NCBI GenBank assembly: GCA_902610175.1
Contig: CACLUR010000001.1
Coordinates: 1 to 64,000 of the forward strand
Source of the DNA: an uncultured Alphaproteobacteria bacterium
GTDB taxonomy: Bacteria > Pseudomonadota > Alphaproteobacteria > HIMB59
Length of the DNA: 64,000 nucleotides
Direction of reading: 5' to 3'
This document shows positions 7,646 through 13,891 of this stretch, piece after piece. The first letter of the stretch is position 1. Every line of letters begins with the position of its first letter. The notes under the pieces are model-generated. The model worked only from the letters and a program-made list of their open reading frames with translations. It did not search any database and was not told the DNA's origin. A program made the translations under genes and the position numbers.

Positions 7646-7682
7646 GCCGCCGTAGCTCAGTGGTAGAGCACACCCTTGGTAA
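7646..7682 (+). pseudogene. tRNA-Thr 5'-half fragment, copy 2
   Basis: These 37 bases are identical to bases 1-37 of the intact tRNA-Thr at 9078. Identity stops at the 3' side of the anticodon loop (TTGGTAA) and the following sequence (TGAAGTATTGC) cannot pair with the D- or acceptor stem. It is therefore a dead 5' half. It begins the second cassette, 1386 bp after copy 1 and 1432 bp before the intact gene. Confidence 0.88.
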
Positions 7683-7758
7683 TGAAGTATTGCTTAACCA
7701 TAATGAACAAAAATCGACAAAAACTTGTTCTTTTGGGTAATGCTAAACAAAGGTTTAC

Positions 7759-7795
7759 AGTAAATAACATAAAAAAGCGTGTAATTTCTGTACAC
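7759..7795 (+). repeat. 37-bp direct repeat A, copy 1
   Basis: AGTAAATAACATAAAAA, a 3-base variable core (AGC), then GTGTAATTTCTGTACAC. The same unit recurs at 8987-9023 with core TGT. Its right half contains a GTGTA/TACAC inverted repeat. A looser relative (GTGTAATTTTGTGTC) lies near 6337 just after tRNA fragment 1. It could be a recombinase or regulator binding site inside the cassette; no function is shown. Confidence 0.75.
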
Positions 7796-7831
7796 CTTGT
7801 TTAGTTAGGGTTAATTTTATAAAATTAGTAA

Positions 7832-7903
7832 ATGAAAACTCTCTTAGCTCTATTGTTATTAATCCCTAGTTTGAGTTGGGGCCATAACTCAGCTGGTACA
7901 TGA
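7832..7903 (+). pseudogene. signal-peptide gene stub B, copy 1
   Basis: ATG at 7832 opens a frame encoding the complete export signal MKTLLALLLLIPSLSWG, then HNSAGT and TGA at 7901. The same start is present at 8933. The 23-residue product has no mature domain, so this is probably the 5' remnant of an exported-protein gene whose body was lost or replaced. The nucleotide identity over about 50 bases to the second copy supports duplication rather than chance. Confidence 0.6.
7878..7900 (+). other. possible degenerate tRNA 5' fragment (tRNA-Ala-like)
   Basis: GGGGCCATAACTCAGCTGGT resembles the first 20 or so bases of a tRNA-Ala (acceptor strand, then a D-arm with CTCAG..GGT). It then runs into unrelated sequence. 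It overlaps the end of signal-peptide stub B. The match is short and includes an A in place of the usual G in 'AGCTC', so chance similarity is possible. Confidence 0.25.
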
Positions 7904-7985
7904 TTATCATGCAATAAAAACATTGAAAAAATTAATCAAAATTTAATAAAATTTTATTATGTTATTTAAAAAAGGAGATTAAAAA

Positions 7986-8456
7986 ATGAAAAAATTATTT
8001 ATTTTTATTTTTTTACTTTACGCAACGAATTCTATTTCAGCAGAATATAGTTTTGAATTTGAAGGAAGTTGGCTTGAAGCAGAGCCAAATGTGACAAAAA
8101 ATTTAGCATCTGGTAAAGTATTAGCAGATTTTCGTGATGTTCATGTGGTCCAATACACCAATCAACCAGAATTTTTTCCATCACTTACATCATCTGATTG
8201 TACTTCTAAAGCTATGTTAAACGAAGACACATCACTTATCTGGGTAAACATAAATTGTCATATTTCCGATATGAGTGGTGATACTTTTATGTTGTCTGGA
8301 AGTTTCAATCCAGCTCTAGGAGGAGGACAAAATATTATTCAGGCCGGAACTGGTAAATTTGAGGGTATTAAGGGTACCTCAGAATGGAAAGTTACAGGTG
8401 GTCACTTACATGGTGGTACATACGCAGGAAAAATTAATATAACTATGCCGGACTGA
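7986..8456 (+). CDS. secreted hypothetical protein, cassette 2 cargo
   Basis: A 156-residue protein preceded by a strong ribosome binding site (AAGGAG at 7972-7977, 8 bp before ATG), which is unusually good for this window. It has a signal peptide (hydrophobic residues 4-16, likely cleavage after SISA at 19). The mature part is beta-rich, and its end, IIQAGTGKFEGIKGTSEWK, resembles the 'GTGxFxGxxG' signature of allene-oxide-cyclase-like or DUF3224-type barrels. There are two Cys (about 77 and 95) that could form a disulfide. The fold guess is inference only. It is followed 29 bp later by a SnoaL-like protein. Confidence 0.65.
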   Translation: MKKLFIFIFLLYATNSISAEYSFEFEGSWLEAEPNVTKNLASGKVLADFRDVHVVQYTNQPEFFPSLTSSDCTSKAMLNEDTSLIWVNINCHISDMSGDTFMLSGSFNPALGGGQNIIQAGTGKFEGIKGTSEWKVTGGHLHGGTYAGKINITMPD

Positions 8457-8485
8457 GTATAGATTTGAATAGGAAAGGTTAAATT

Positions 8486-8854
8486 ATGGACTCAAAAGAA
8501 ATAGTACAAAAAGTTTATGACCTCTTTGGAAAAGGTGATATGGAAGGTTTCATGAATATGTTACATGACGATTTCGTTTTCATATACCCGGGTGATAAAC
8601 ACCCATTTTCAGGAACTCATAACATAGAGAGTTTTCAAGGCACATTAACGAAAATCCCTGAGCTCTGGAGTAATCTTCAAGTTACGGTAGAATCAATGAT
8701 TAGCGAAGGTGATAAAGTTTTTGTGAATACAAAAGCTACCGCTGATGGCATGGATACTATTTTTGGACACTACATGGAAGTTAAAGATGGTAAAATGTCA
8801 AAGTTTATAGCTTATGATGACACCTTAAGTATGTTCAATGCTATGAAAAAATAA
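8486..8854 (+). CDS. SnoaL-like / NTF2-fold protein, cassette 2 cargo
   Basis: A 122-residue cytoplasmic protein with the pattern of the NTF2-like (SnoaL, ketosteroid-isomerase-like) fold. An N-terminal helix (IVQKVYDLFGKGDMEGFMNM) leads into DDFVFIYPG, SGTHNIESFQGTLTKIPELW, VESMISEGDKVFVNTKATAD and a final strand with MEVKDGKMSKFIAYDDT. Members act as small-molecule isomerases, hydrolases or ligand carriers. Substrate cannot be told. The spacing suggests co-transcription with the secreted protein upstream. Both lie between tRNA-Thr fragment 2 and the intact tRNA. Confidence 0.75.
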   Translation: MDSKEIVQKVYDLFGKGDMEGFMNMLHDDFVFIYPGDKHPFSGTHNIESFQGTLTKIPELWSNLQVTVESMISEGDKVFVNTKATADGMDTIFGHYMEVKDGKMSKFIAYDDTLSMFNAMKK

Positions 8855-8881
8855 TCTTATAAATTTGTTGGAGTATAAAAA

Positions 8882-8913
8882 AGTCCCCTACCTGAATGTT
8901 TAAGTAAGGGGCT
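8882..8913 (+). terminator. GC-rich hairpin after the SnoaL-like gene
   Basis: AGTCCCCTAC and GTAAGGGGCT form a stem of about nine pairs with one C-A mismatch and one G-T pair around a 12-base loop. It lies 27 bp after the SnoaL-like stop and is among the most GC-rich spots nearby. The T-run that would complete an intrinsic terminator is missing (CTACTTCGACC follows), so it may instead be an mRNA 3'-protecting hairpin. Confidence 0.45.
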
Positions 8914-8932
8914 ACTTCGACCATATAAAGAA

Positions 8933-8995
8933 ATGAAAACCCTCTTAGCTCTATTGTTATTAATCCCTAGTTTGAGTTGGGGTGATAGTAAATAA
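8933..8995 (+). pseudogene. signal-peptide gene stub B, copy 2
   Basis: ATG at 8933 encodes MKTLLALLLLIPSLSWG, then DSK and TAA at 8993. It is nearly identical at the DNA level to the stub at 7832 (ACC instead of ACT at codon 3) up to AGTTGGGG, after which the two diverge. No mature domain remains. Its stop overlaps direct repeat A copy 2. Confidence 0.6.
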
Positions 8996-9023
8996 CATAA
9001 AAATGTGTGTAATTTCTGTACAC
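8987..9023 (+). repeat. 37-bp direct repeat A, copy 2
   Basis: Same unit as at 7759-7795, with the central three bases TGT instead of AGC. The order with stub B is reversed between the two sites: repeat A then stub B at 7.76-7.90 kb, stub B then repeat A at 8.93-9.02 kb. The pair therefore brackets the two cargo genes of cassette 2. Confidence 0.75.
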
Positions 9024-9077
9024 TTAATTAAATCTAGCACTTGAGAGTTAAGAAATATCCCTATAAATAGTACTTAT

Positions 9078-9152
9078 GCCGCCGTAGCTCAGTGGTAGAG
9101 CACACCCTTGGTAAGGGTGGGGTCGGAAGTTCAATTCTTCTCGGCGGCACCA
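9078..9152 (+). tRNA. tRNA-Thr (GGT)
   Basis: A complete cloverleaf. The 7-bp acceptor stem GCCGCCG/CGGCGGC is perfect, and the D-arm reads GCTC-AGTGGTA-GAGC. The anticodon stem CACCC/GGGTG encloses loop TTGGTAA (anticodon GGT), and the T-arm contains GTTCAATTC. The discriminator is A and CCA is encoded (9150-9152). This is the only intact copy; two 5'-half copies lie upstream at 6260 and 7646. Confidence 0.95.
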
Positions 9153-9186
9153 CATAAGTTAAATTTCTTTAAAATGGTTTTATTAG

Positions 9187-9630
9187 TTAGTAATTTAGTA
9201 TTTGTTCGAAAATTGACACATCTATGTAGTCAATAAATAACTCACTTGCTGCGCTAACTCCTTGGTCTTCCATTAACTCTGTCATTGCTATTTCTCCCAA
9301 AAGCTCAAATGCATAATAAACACTTTCTTCACCCTCGTATTCCATAGCCATATTTAACTCTTCGTTACACTTATATGCAAAAACATTGGTCATATAGTCA
9401 GCTACTCTTATGTTAACCATTTCAACATCATCGGCTGTTAAGTTAGACAAATCCATGAGCTGGGGGTGAAATGACATTGTCACATATATCCATCTAACTA
9501 AATCAGTTTTTTCTTGAGTTGTTGTTTTCATCACAATGCATTTAGCAAACTCATCTGTAAATGGACCAGAGAATAAGTTTAAATTAAAACTGAAAATAAT
9601 AATAAAGCAGTATTTGATAATTTTTTTCAC
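9187..9630 (-). CDS. small secreted hypothetical protein
   Basis: A 147-residue product that uses a GTG start (9628-9630); an ATG one base upstream in another frame is not usable. It has a signal peptide (KKIIKYCFIIIFSFNLNLFS, cleavage near FSG). The mature part is helical and acidic (MEYEGEESVYYAFELLGEIA), with two Cys at about 31 and 112. It resembles small alphaproteobacterial periplasmic helical proteins of unknown role, but I cannot name a family. The leader upstream contains the candidate structured RNA at 9686-9782. Confidence 0.6.
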   Translation of the reverse strand: MKKIIKYCFIIIFSFNLNLFSGPFTDEFAKCIVMKTTTQEKTDLVRWIYVTMSFHPQLMDLSNLTADDVEMVNIRVADYMTNVFAYKCNEELNMAMEYEGEESVYYAFELLGEIAMTELMEDQGVSAASELFIDYIDVSIFEQILNY

Positions 9631-9685
9631 ATTTAATGATAAACTAATTTATGAGAGATATTCAATAACTAAAGTGACAAAAAGC

Positions 9686-9782
9686 AGAAAAGAGCCTCAG
9701 TTGTCTCGACTTAGTTCCGGTTTCCCTTCTCTACGCCTCTACTTCTTTAGCTCTTTTCTTTGTTTTGGGAAGTTTCCTACCC
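9686..9782 (-). ncRNA. candidate structured RNA or 5' leader element
   Basis: AGAAAAGAGC (9686-9695) and GCTCTTTTCT (9750-9759) are perfect 10-bp complements enclosing 54 bases. Next to them, 9767-9782 folds into a second hairpin that on the minus strand reads GGGTAG-GAAA-CTTCCC, a GNRA-type tetraloop. The enclosed part is purine-rich on the minus strand and includes GGGAAACCGG. The element sits 56 bp upstream of the GTG start of the minus-strand secreted protein, so it may be its leader or a separate small RNA. It does not match a riboswitch class I know. Strand is inferred from the GAAA loop and the downstream gene. Confidence 0.4.
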
Positions 9783-9886
9783 TCTACATTTACTAATATA
9801 AATTAATTTATTTTTTTTGGCAATATAAGAAACTTAAAAAATAAATTTTTCTGTTTATAATTTGTGAATAAGTATTTTAGATTAAA

Positions 9887-10330
9887 TTAAATATTAGATA
9901 GTTCGTTAATTACATTTTTTACATGATCTTTTACTCTGACATTACTCCAGGTTTTTACGATTTTTCCTTTTTCATTTATTAATACTGTCGATCTAATTAT
10001 CCCATAATATTCTTTTCCTAAAAATTTTTTTAATCCCCAAGCTTTATATTTTTTTAGAACAATAGTTTTTTCATCAGACAATAATTCAAATTTTAACTTA
10101 TTTTTTTCTTTAAATTTTTTATGACTTTCAATTGTATCTTTAGATACACCTACAACAATTGCATTATTTTTATTAATAAATTTAATTGAATTGTTAAAAT
10201 CATTAGCTTCTATAGAGCAACCCTTTGTATTATCTTTAGGGTAAAAATACAAAATTATATTTTTTCCAAGATTATCACTTAGTTGAAATGTACCTGACGT
10301 GCTTGGTAACTTGAAATTAGGTGCTTTCAT
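9887..10330 (-). CDS. bcp: Bcp/PrxQ-type peroxiredoxin with one Cys
   Basis: The 147-residue protein matches thioredoxin-dependent thiol peroxidases of the Bcp/PrxQ class: APNFKLPSTSG at the start, YPKDNTKGCSIEANDF with the peroxidatic Cys38, VGVSKDTIESHKKFKEKNKL, and RSTVLINEKGKI. These enzymes reduce H2O2 and organic peroxides in the cytoplasm. In E. coli Bcp the resolving Cys lies five residues after the peroxidatic one; here that position is Asn43, and no other Cys exists in the chain. The protein therefore probably works as a 1-Cys enzyme resolved by an external thiol. It ends 23 bp before the thioesterase start. Confidence 0.88.
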   Translation of the reverse strand: MKAPNFKLPSTSGTFQLSDNLGKNIILYFYPKDNTKGCSIEANDFNNSIKFINKNNAIVVGVSKDTIESHKKFKEKNKLKFELLSDEKTIVLKKYKAWGLKKFLGKEYYGIIRSTVLINEKGKIVKTWSNVRVKDHVKNVINELSNI

Positions 10331-10353
10331 CAGCCGATGATAGTAATTTTCAT

Positions 10354-10821
10354 TTACTTTTTTAACTTATCTAACAAATAAAATTCTATTGGTGAAAATT
10401 TATTTTTATTTTCAGCTATGAAATCATCCACTAACTTTATTTTATGATCTTCCATTTCAATAACTTTGCGGATACTTAAGTCCACATAAAGAGAGCAAAC
10501 TTCTGATGTAGCTGCTCTAAAATTTCCACTTTTACTCACAATTTCCAATTGATATACAAATCTTTTTTTATCACGGTCTAAAAACAATAAGTTAATATCA
10601 ACTTCATCTCCTTCTTTTACCTCTTGGATATATTTAGTATGAGACTCTACAGCAAATGTTGATCTTTTCTCATTTTTTGCTGACTCTCCTCCCATTTGAA
10701 ACCTATCTAATAATACATCCCATCCTTGATCAAATAAGTGAATATAAAAAGCCAAATTCATATGGCCGTTATAATCTGTCCATTCGGGGATAATTTTTTC
10801 TGTTCTGAGATATATAGACAT
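10354..10821 (-). CDS. 4HBT thioesterase, betainyl-CoA-thioesterase-like
   Basis: A 155-residue hotdog-fold protein. The N-terminus IIPEWTDYNGHMNLAFYIHL holds the 4HBT catalytic region (Asp in WTDYNGHMN), and FAVESHTKYIQEVKEGDEVD matches the second strand block. The 'IPEW-x-DYNGHMN' form is characteristic of thioesterases found beside or fused to L-carnitine dehydrogenase, which hydrolyse betainyl-CoA. A 3-hydroxyacid dehydrogenase-type gene lies divergently next to it, but that protein is closer to hydroxyisobutyrate dehydrogenases, so the carnitine role is only suggested. The 82-bp gap to 10904 contains both start regions. Confidence 0.75.
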   Translation of the reverse strand: MSIYLRTEKIIPEWTDYNGHMNLAFYIHLFDQGWDVLLDRFQMGGESAKNEKRSTFAVESHTKYIQEVKEGDEVDINLLFLDRDKKRFVYQLEIVSKSGNFRAATSEVCSLYVDLSIRKVIEMEDHKIKLVDDFIAENKNKFSPIEFYLLDKLKK

Positions 10822-10903
10822 TGATTGATCTTATAAAAATTATTTAATATTAACATTGAAAAATTTAGTAATATTATTTTTTTTAATGAACAAAGGAGAG
10901 CAC

Positions 10904-11845
10904 ATGAAAGTAGGTTTTATTGGATTAGGTAATGTGGGAGGGAAACTTGCAAGCAACCTTTTAGAAAATAATTTTCAATTATCGGTTTTAGATAAAAATA
11001 GCAAGTTAATGAATGAATTTGAATTAAAGGGTGCAAATACAACCAAATCAATAAAAGATCTTGTTATAAGTTCTGATATTTTAATCACTTGTCTTCCCTC
11101 ACCAGAGATATGTGCGGAGGTTTTAGAGTCCAAAGATGGTATTATCAACACAATACAAAAAGGTCAAATTTGGATTGAGATGAGTACAACTGAAAATGAT
11201 CAGCTAAAAAAACATGCATCATTAATTCAGCAGAAAAATGCAATAGCTTTAGAAGCCCCAGTAAGTGGGGGTTGTCATAGGGCTGCAACCGGTAACATTT
11301 CTATTTTTGTTGGAGGCAGTAGAGAGGGATTTGATAGAGCTATGCCAGTATTAAAATGTCTCGGTAGAAAAATTTTGTATACAGGAGACTTTGGAAGTGC
11401 ATCCATTCTTAAAGTTATTACTAATTATTTGGCTACTGTTCACTTAGTTGCATTAGGAGAAGCTTGGGCTATAGCAAGTAAATCTAATCTTGATTTAAAC
11501 AAAACATACAAAGGAATTGCAGCTTCCTCAGGTAACTCGTTTGTCCATGAAACTGAGAGTCAGGTAATATTAAACGGTTCATATAATATAAATTTTACTA
11601 TGGACTTAGTTGAGAAAGATTTAGGACTTTTTCAGGATCTCGCCACAAAACTTGGGATCGAATTAGAGATATCACCTTTGATTCTTGATATTATTAAAGA
11701 TGCAAGAAAGAGGTTTGGTGATCGTGCATGGTCGTCAATGGTAGTTAAAAGGCTTGAAAATAAATACAATACTGCGTTTAGAGCTGAGGGGTATCCTGAG
11801 GAGTTGATTGATTTAGAGAAAAAAAGCCTTGGTTATGAGATATGA
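10904..11845 (+). CDS. 3-hydroxyisobutyrate dehydrogenase family oxidoreductase
   Basis: I place the start at ATG 10904, not at the upstream in-frame ATG 10856. AAGGAG (10893-10898) lies 5 bp before it and the Rossmann strand (MKVGFIGLGNVGGKLASNL) begins exactly there. The resulting 313 residues match beta-hydroxyacid dehydrogenases: the GxGxxG NAD(P) loop at residues 7-12, LPSPEI near 76, the substrate-binding APVSGG near 120, and the catalytic Lys in SILKVITNYLA near 170. Members oxidise 3-hydroxyisobutyrate, tartronate semialdehyde or related acids. The next gene is a BASS carrier 29 bp downstream, suggesting uptake and oxidation of an organic acid. Confidence 0.88.
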   Translation: MKVGFIGLGNVGGKLASNLLENNFQLSVLDKNSKLMNEFELKGANTTKSIKDLVISSDILITCLPSPEICAEVLESKDGIINTIQKGQIWIEMSTTENDQLKKHASLIQQKNAIALEAPVSGGCHRAATGNISIFVGGSREGFDRAMPVLKCLGRKILYTGDFGSASILKVITNYLATVHLVALGEAWAIASKSNLDLNKTYKGIAASSGNSFVHETESQVILNGSYNINFTMDLVEKDLGLFQDLATKLGIELEISPLILDIIKDARKRFGDRAWSSMVVKRLENKYNTAFRAEGYPEELIDLEKKSLGYEI

Positions 11846-11874
11846 TTATTTTAAGTTTTTGTTAATATTTATCT

Positions 11875-12720
11875 ATGAATTTCATAACTGATGTAATTCT
11901 TCCTTTAGCCTTAGCTTTTATTATGTTCACTCTGGGCTTAGGTTTGACATTCTCAGATTTTGCCAGAGTAATAAAGGCACCCAAAAATTTTATTATAGGT
12001 TTAATTAGCCAATTAATTTTTCTTCCAATAGTTGCTTTAATAATTGTTTTGGTTTGGCCACTTCAACCTGAATTAGCTATAGGTTTAATTTTAATTGCTG
12101 CAGCTCCAGGTGGAGTAACTTCTAATATTCTTACTTCTTTTGCTAAAGGGGATGTTGCTCTATCAATATCTTTAACTGCAGTGATGAGCCTTTTAAGTGT
12201 AATTTCTGTGCCTTTAGTTTTGGGGATATCGATGGGATTAATTTCTGACAATTCTTTGGGCTCAATCTCACTGACAGGAATAGCTATAAGTATGTTTTTG
12301 ATAGTAACATTACCTGTTTTAATTGGAATGACTTTCAGAGCTAGCTTATCTTTTTTAACCAAGAGAATTGAGAAGTTTGCTAAAATACTTTCAACTGCTT
12401 TATTTGTTTTAGTTTTGATTGGAGCTATTTTAGCTGAGAGAGAAAATTTAGTTGAGTATTTTGCTCAAACTGGATTGGTAGTCCTTTCTCTCAATTTATT
12501 AATGATGATAATTGCTTTTTACTGGGCAAAGTTTTTTGGAACAGGAACCTCACAACAAAAAGCTATTTCAATAGAGTGTGGACTTCAAAATGGAACATTA
12601 GCAATTTTTGTAGGCACAAGTGTTTTTGGTGGTGGACTGTATATTATACCAGCTGCCACATACAGCGTCATAATGTATTTAACTTCTTTAATTTTTATTT
12701 ATTTTATCAGAAATCGTTAA
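11875..12720 (+). CDS. BASS-family (bile acid:Na+ symporter-like) transporter
   Basis: A 281-residue integral membrane protein with about nine or ten hydrophobic helices. FTLGLGLTFSDF in helix 1 and AAAPGGVTSNILTSFAKGD near residues 80-98 are hallmarks of the BASS family; the latter is one of the crossover Na+/substrate sites. ECGLQNGTLAIFVG near 234 is the second. BASS carriers import organic anions such as bile acids, pyruvate or pantothenate with sodium. Marine bacteria lack bile acids, so an organic acid is more likely. It is probably in one operon with the hydroxyacid dehydrogenase upstream. Its stop overlaps the convergent gene by 4 bp. Confidence 0.87.
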   Translation: MNFITDVILPLALAFIMFTLGLGLTFSDFARVIKAPKNFIIGLISQLIFLPIVALIIVLVWPLQPELAIGLILIAAAPGGVTSNILTSFAKGDVALSISLTAVMSLLSVISVPLVLGISMGLISDNSLGSISLTGIAISMFLIVTLPVLIGMTFRASLSFLTKRIEKFAKILSTALFVLVLIGAILAERENLVEYFAQTGLVVLSLNLLMMIIAFYWAKFFGTGTSQQKAISIECGLQNGTLAIFVGTSVFGGGLYIIPAATYSVIMYLTSLIFIYFIRNR

Positions 12721-13124
12721 ATATAAATCTTATCTGCAAGTCCAAAACAAAGAATAGCCCAACCTATTGCTAGACCTCCTGTTGATAACCATCCTTCTCT
12801 TGAATATTGGTCAGTTCTTCCTAATTTATCAATCTCACCAGTGTAAAAAGCTGATATTGCTATAATGGTCATGATTATAAACATAAAATTAAAGAATGCC
12901 CATGTAGCCTCTGTGCCTCTAAATAAAATGTATAACTGCATTAAAACTGCACCTACAATTACGGCGCCAGCAAACCTAGCAAAAAATGCTGCTGTCACAT
13001 CAATTCCATATTTGCTTATGAAATTTTTGGTATTAAACAAACAGTTAAAGCCGTAAAAAGCATTCATCACTAAAATAATTAAAAAAATTACTAAATAAAA
13101 TATTCCGTTAAAATTTCCTATCAT
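12717..13124 (-). CDS. four-helix integral membrane protein, unknown function
   Basis: The 135-residue product has four predicted helices (about 7-28, 45-68, 72-92 and 115-132). The loop between helices 3 and 4 is polar (TGEIDKLGRTDQYSREGW). The 'FFARFAGAVIVGA' motif in helix 2 recurs in small uncharacterised alphaproteobacterial membrane proteins, but I cannot assign a domain. It overlaps the BASS stop convergently and shares no operon. Confidence 0.6.
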   Translation of the reverse strand: MIGNFNGIFYLVIFLIILVMNAFYGFNCLFNTKNFISKYGIDVTAAFFARFAGAVIVGAVLMQLYILFRGTEATWAFFNFMFIIMTIIAISAFYTGEIDKLGRTDQYSREGWLSTGGLAIGWAILCFGLADKIYI

Positions 13125-13214
13125 ATGAATCTCCCATTTTCTATTTTATCAGATTTTTATCTTTAATGGCTATGAATTATTATTTTTTTATGTCATGAAT
13201 ATTGAGATAAATTT

Positions 13215-13850
13215 ATGATCGAACTTGATATATTTTCAGATACTGTTTGCCCGTGGTGCTATATTGGTAAAAAAAGATTAGAAAAAGCTATTAGTAATCA
13301 CAAAGATACAAAATTCAAACAAACCTGGAGACCTTTTCAATTGAATCCAGGAATGCCTCCTGATGGAATGGATAGGCAAGAATATTTAATTTCTAAATTT
13401 GGAAGTGCTGATGCAGCAAAGACAATTTATGACAATATCTATGATGAAGGACTTGTAGAAGGAATTAATTTTAACTTTGACTCTATCATGAAAACCCCTA
13501 ATTCCTTTAATTCACATAGACTTTTAGCTTTAGCATATAAACAGGGTATACAGGAAAATGTTTTAGATAATTTATTTGAGTCTTATTTCTTAAATGGTGA
13601 AGACATAGGTGACCCCAATGTATTGTTGGATATAGCTATAAAACATAAAATTGGTGCTGAAGATTTTAAAAGTTATTTGTCAGATCAAGAAAATATTGAG
13701 CCACTCGCTAATGAAGAAATTCAAGCTAGAAAGATGGGTATAAATAGTGTTCCTACATTTATAATAAATAAACAAATTGTTATAAATGGTGCTCAGACAT
13801 CAGAAAATTTTGAGATTATTTTTCAGAAGCTTAAAAATAGCTTAAATTAA
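13215..13850 (+). CDS. DsbA-family (FrnE-like) oxidoreductase
   Basis: A 211-residue thioredoxin-fold protein with active site CPWC at residues 13-16 (IFSDTVCPWCYIGKKRLEKA). The helical insertion and the cis-Pro loop MGINSVPTFIINKQIVINGA (about 174-193) identify the FrnE/2-hydroxychromene-2-carboxylate isomerase branch of DsbA proteins. There is no signal peptide, so it acts in the cytoplasm as a thiol isomerase or glutathione-linked enzyme. It is followed 41 bp later by the IMPase-family phosphatase. Confidence 0.87.
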   Translation: MIELDIFSDTVCPWCYIGKKRLEKAISNHKDTKFKQTWRPFQLNPGMPPDGMDRQEYLISKFGSADAAKTIYDNIYDEGLVEGINFNFDSIMKTPNSFNSHRLLALAYKQGIQENVLDNLFESYFLNGEDIGDPNVLLDIAIKHKIGAEDFKSYLSDQENIEPLANEEIQARKMGINSVPTFIINKQIVINGAQTSENFEIIFQKLKNSLN

Positions 13851-13891
13851 AAATTATTAGTAGAAATGCTTTTTTTCTATATATTTTGTAA

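Noticed and set aside
8882-8913. Riboswitch near 8.9 kb
   Set aside because: It is a single short hairpin following a stop codon, with no gene directly downstream that it could control; a 3' hairpin or terminator is simpler.
9536-9796. 86-residue plus-strand ORF across the structured element
   Set aside because: It is antisense to the secreted-protein gene for its first third, and its composition (runs of Ser, Leu, Phe, Pro) reflects the pyrimidine-rich strand of the hairpin element. No ribosome binding site or protein-like pattern.
10856-10903. Upstream ATG for the hydroxyacid dehydrogenase
   Set aside because: The extra 16 residues are hydrophobic, precede the Rossmann strand and lack a ribosome binding site. 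AAGGAG sits 5 bp before ATG 10904.
12063-12362. 99-residue minus-strand ORF within the BASS transporter gene
   Set aside because: Antisense shadow of a strongly supported membrane protein frame; no independent start signal.
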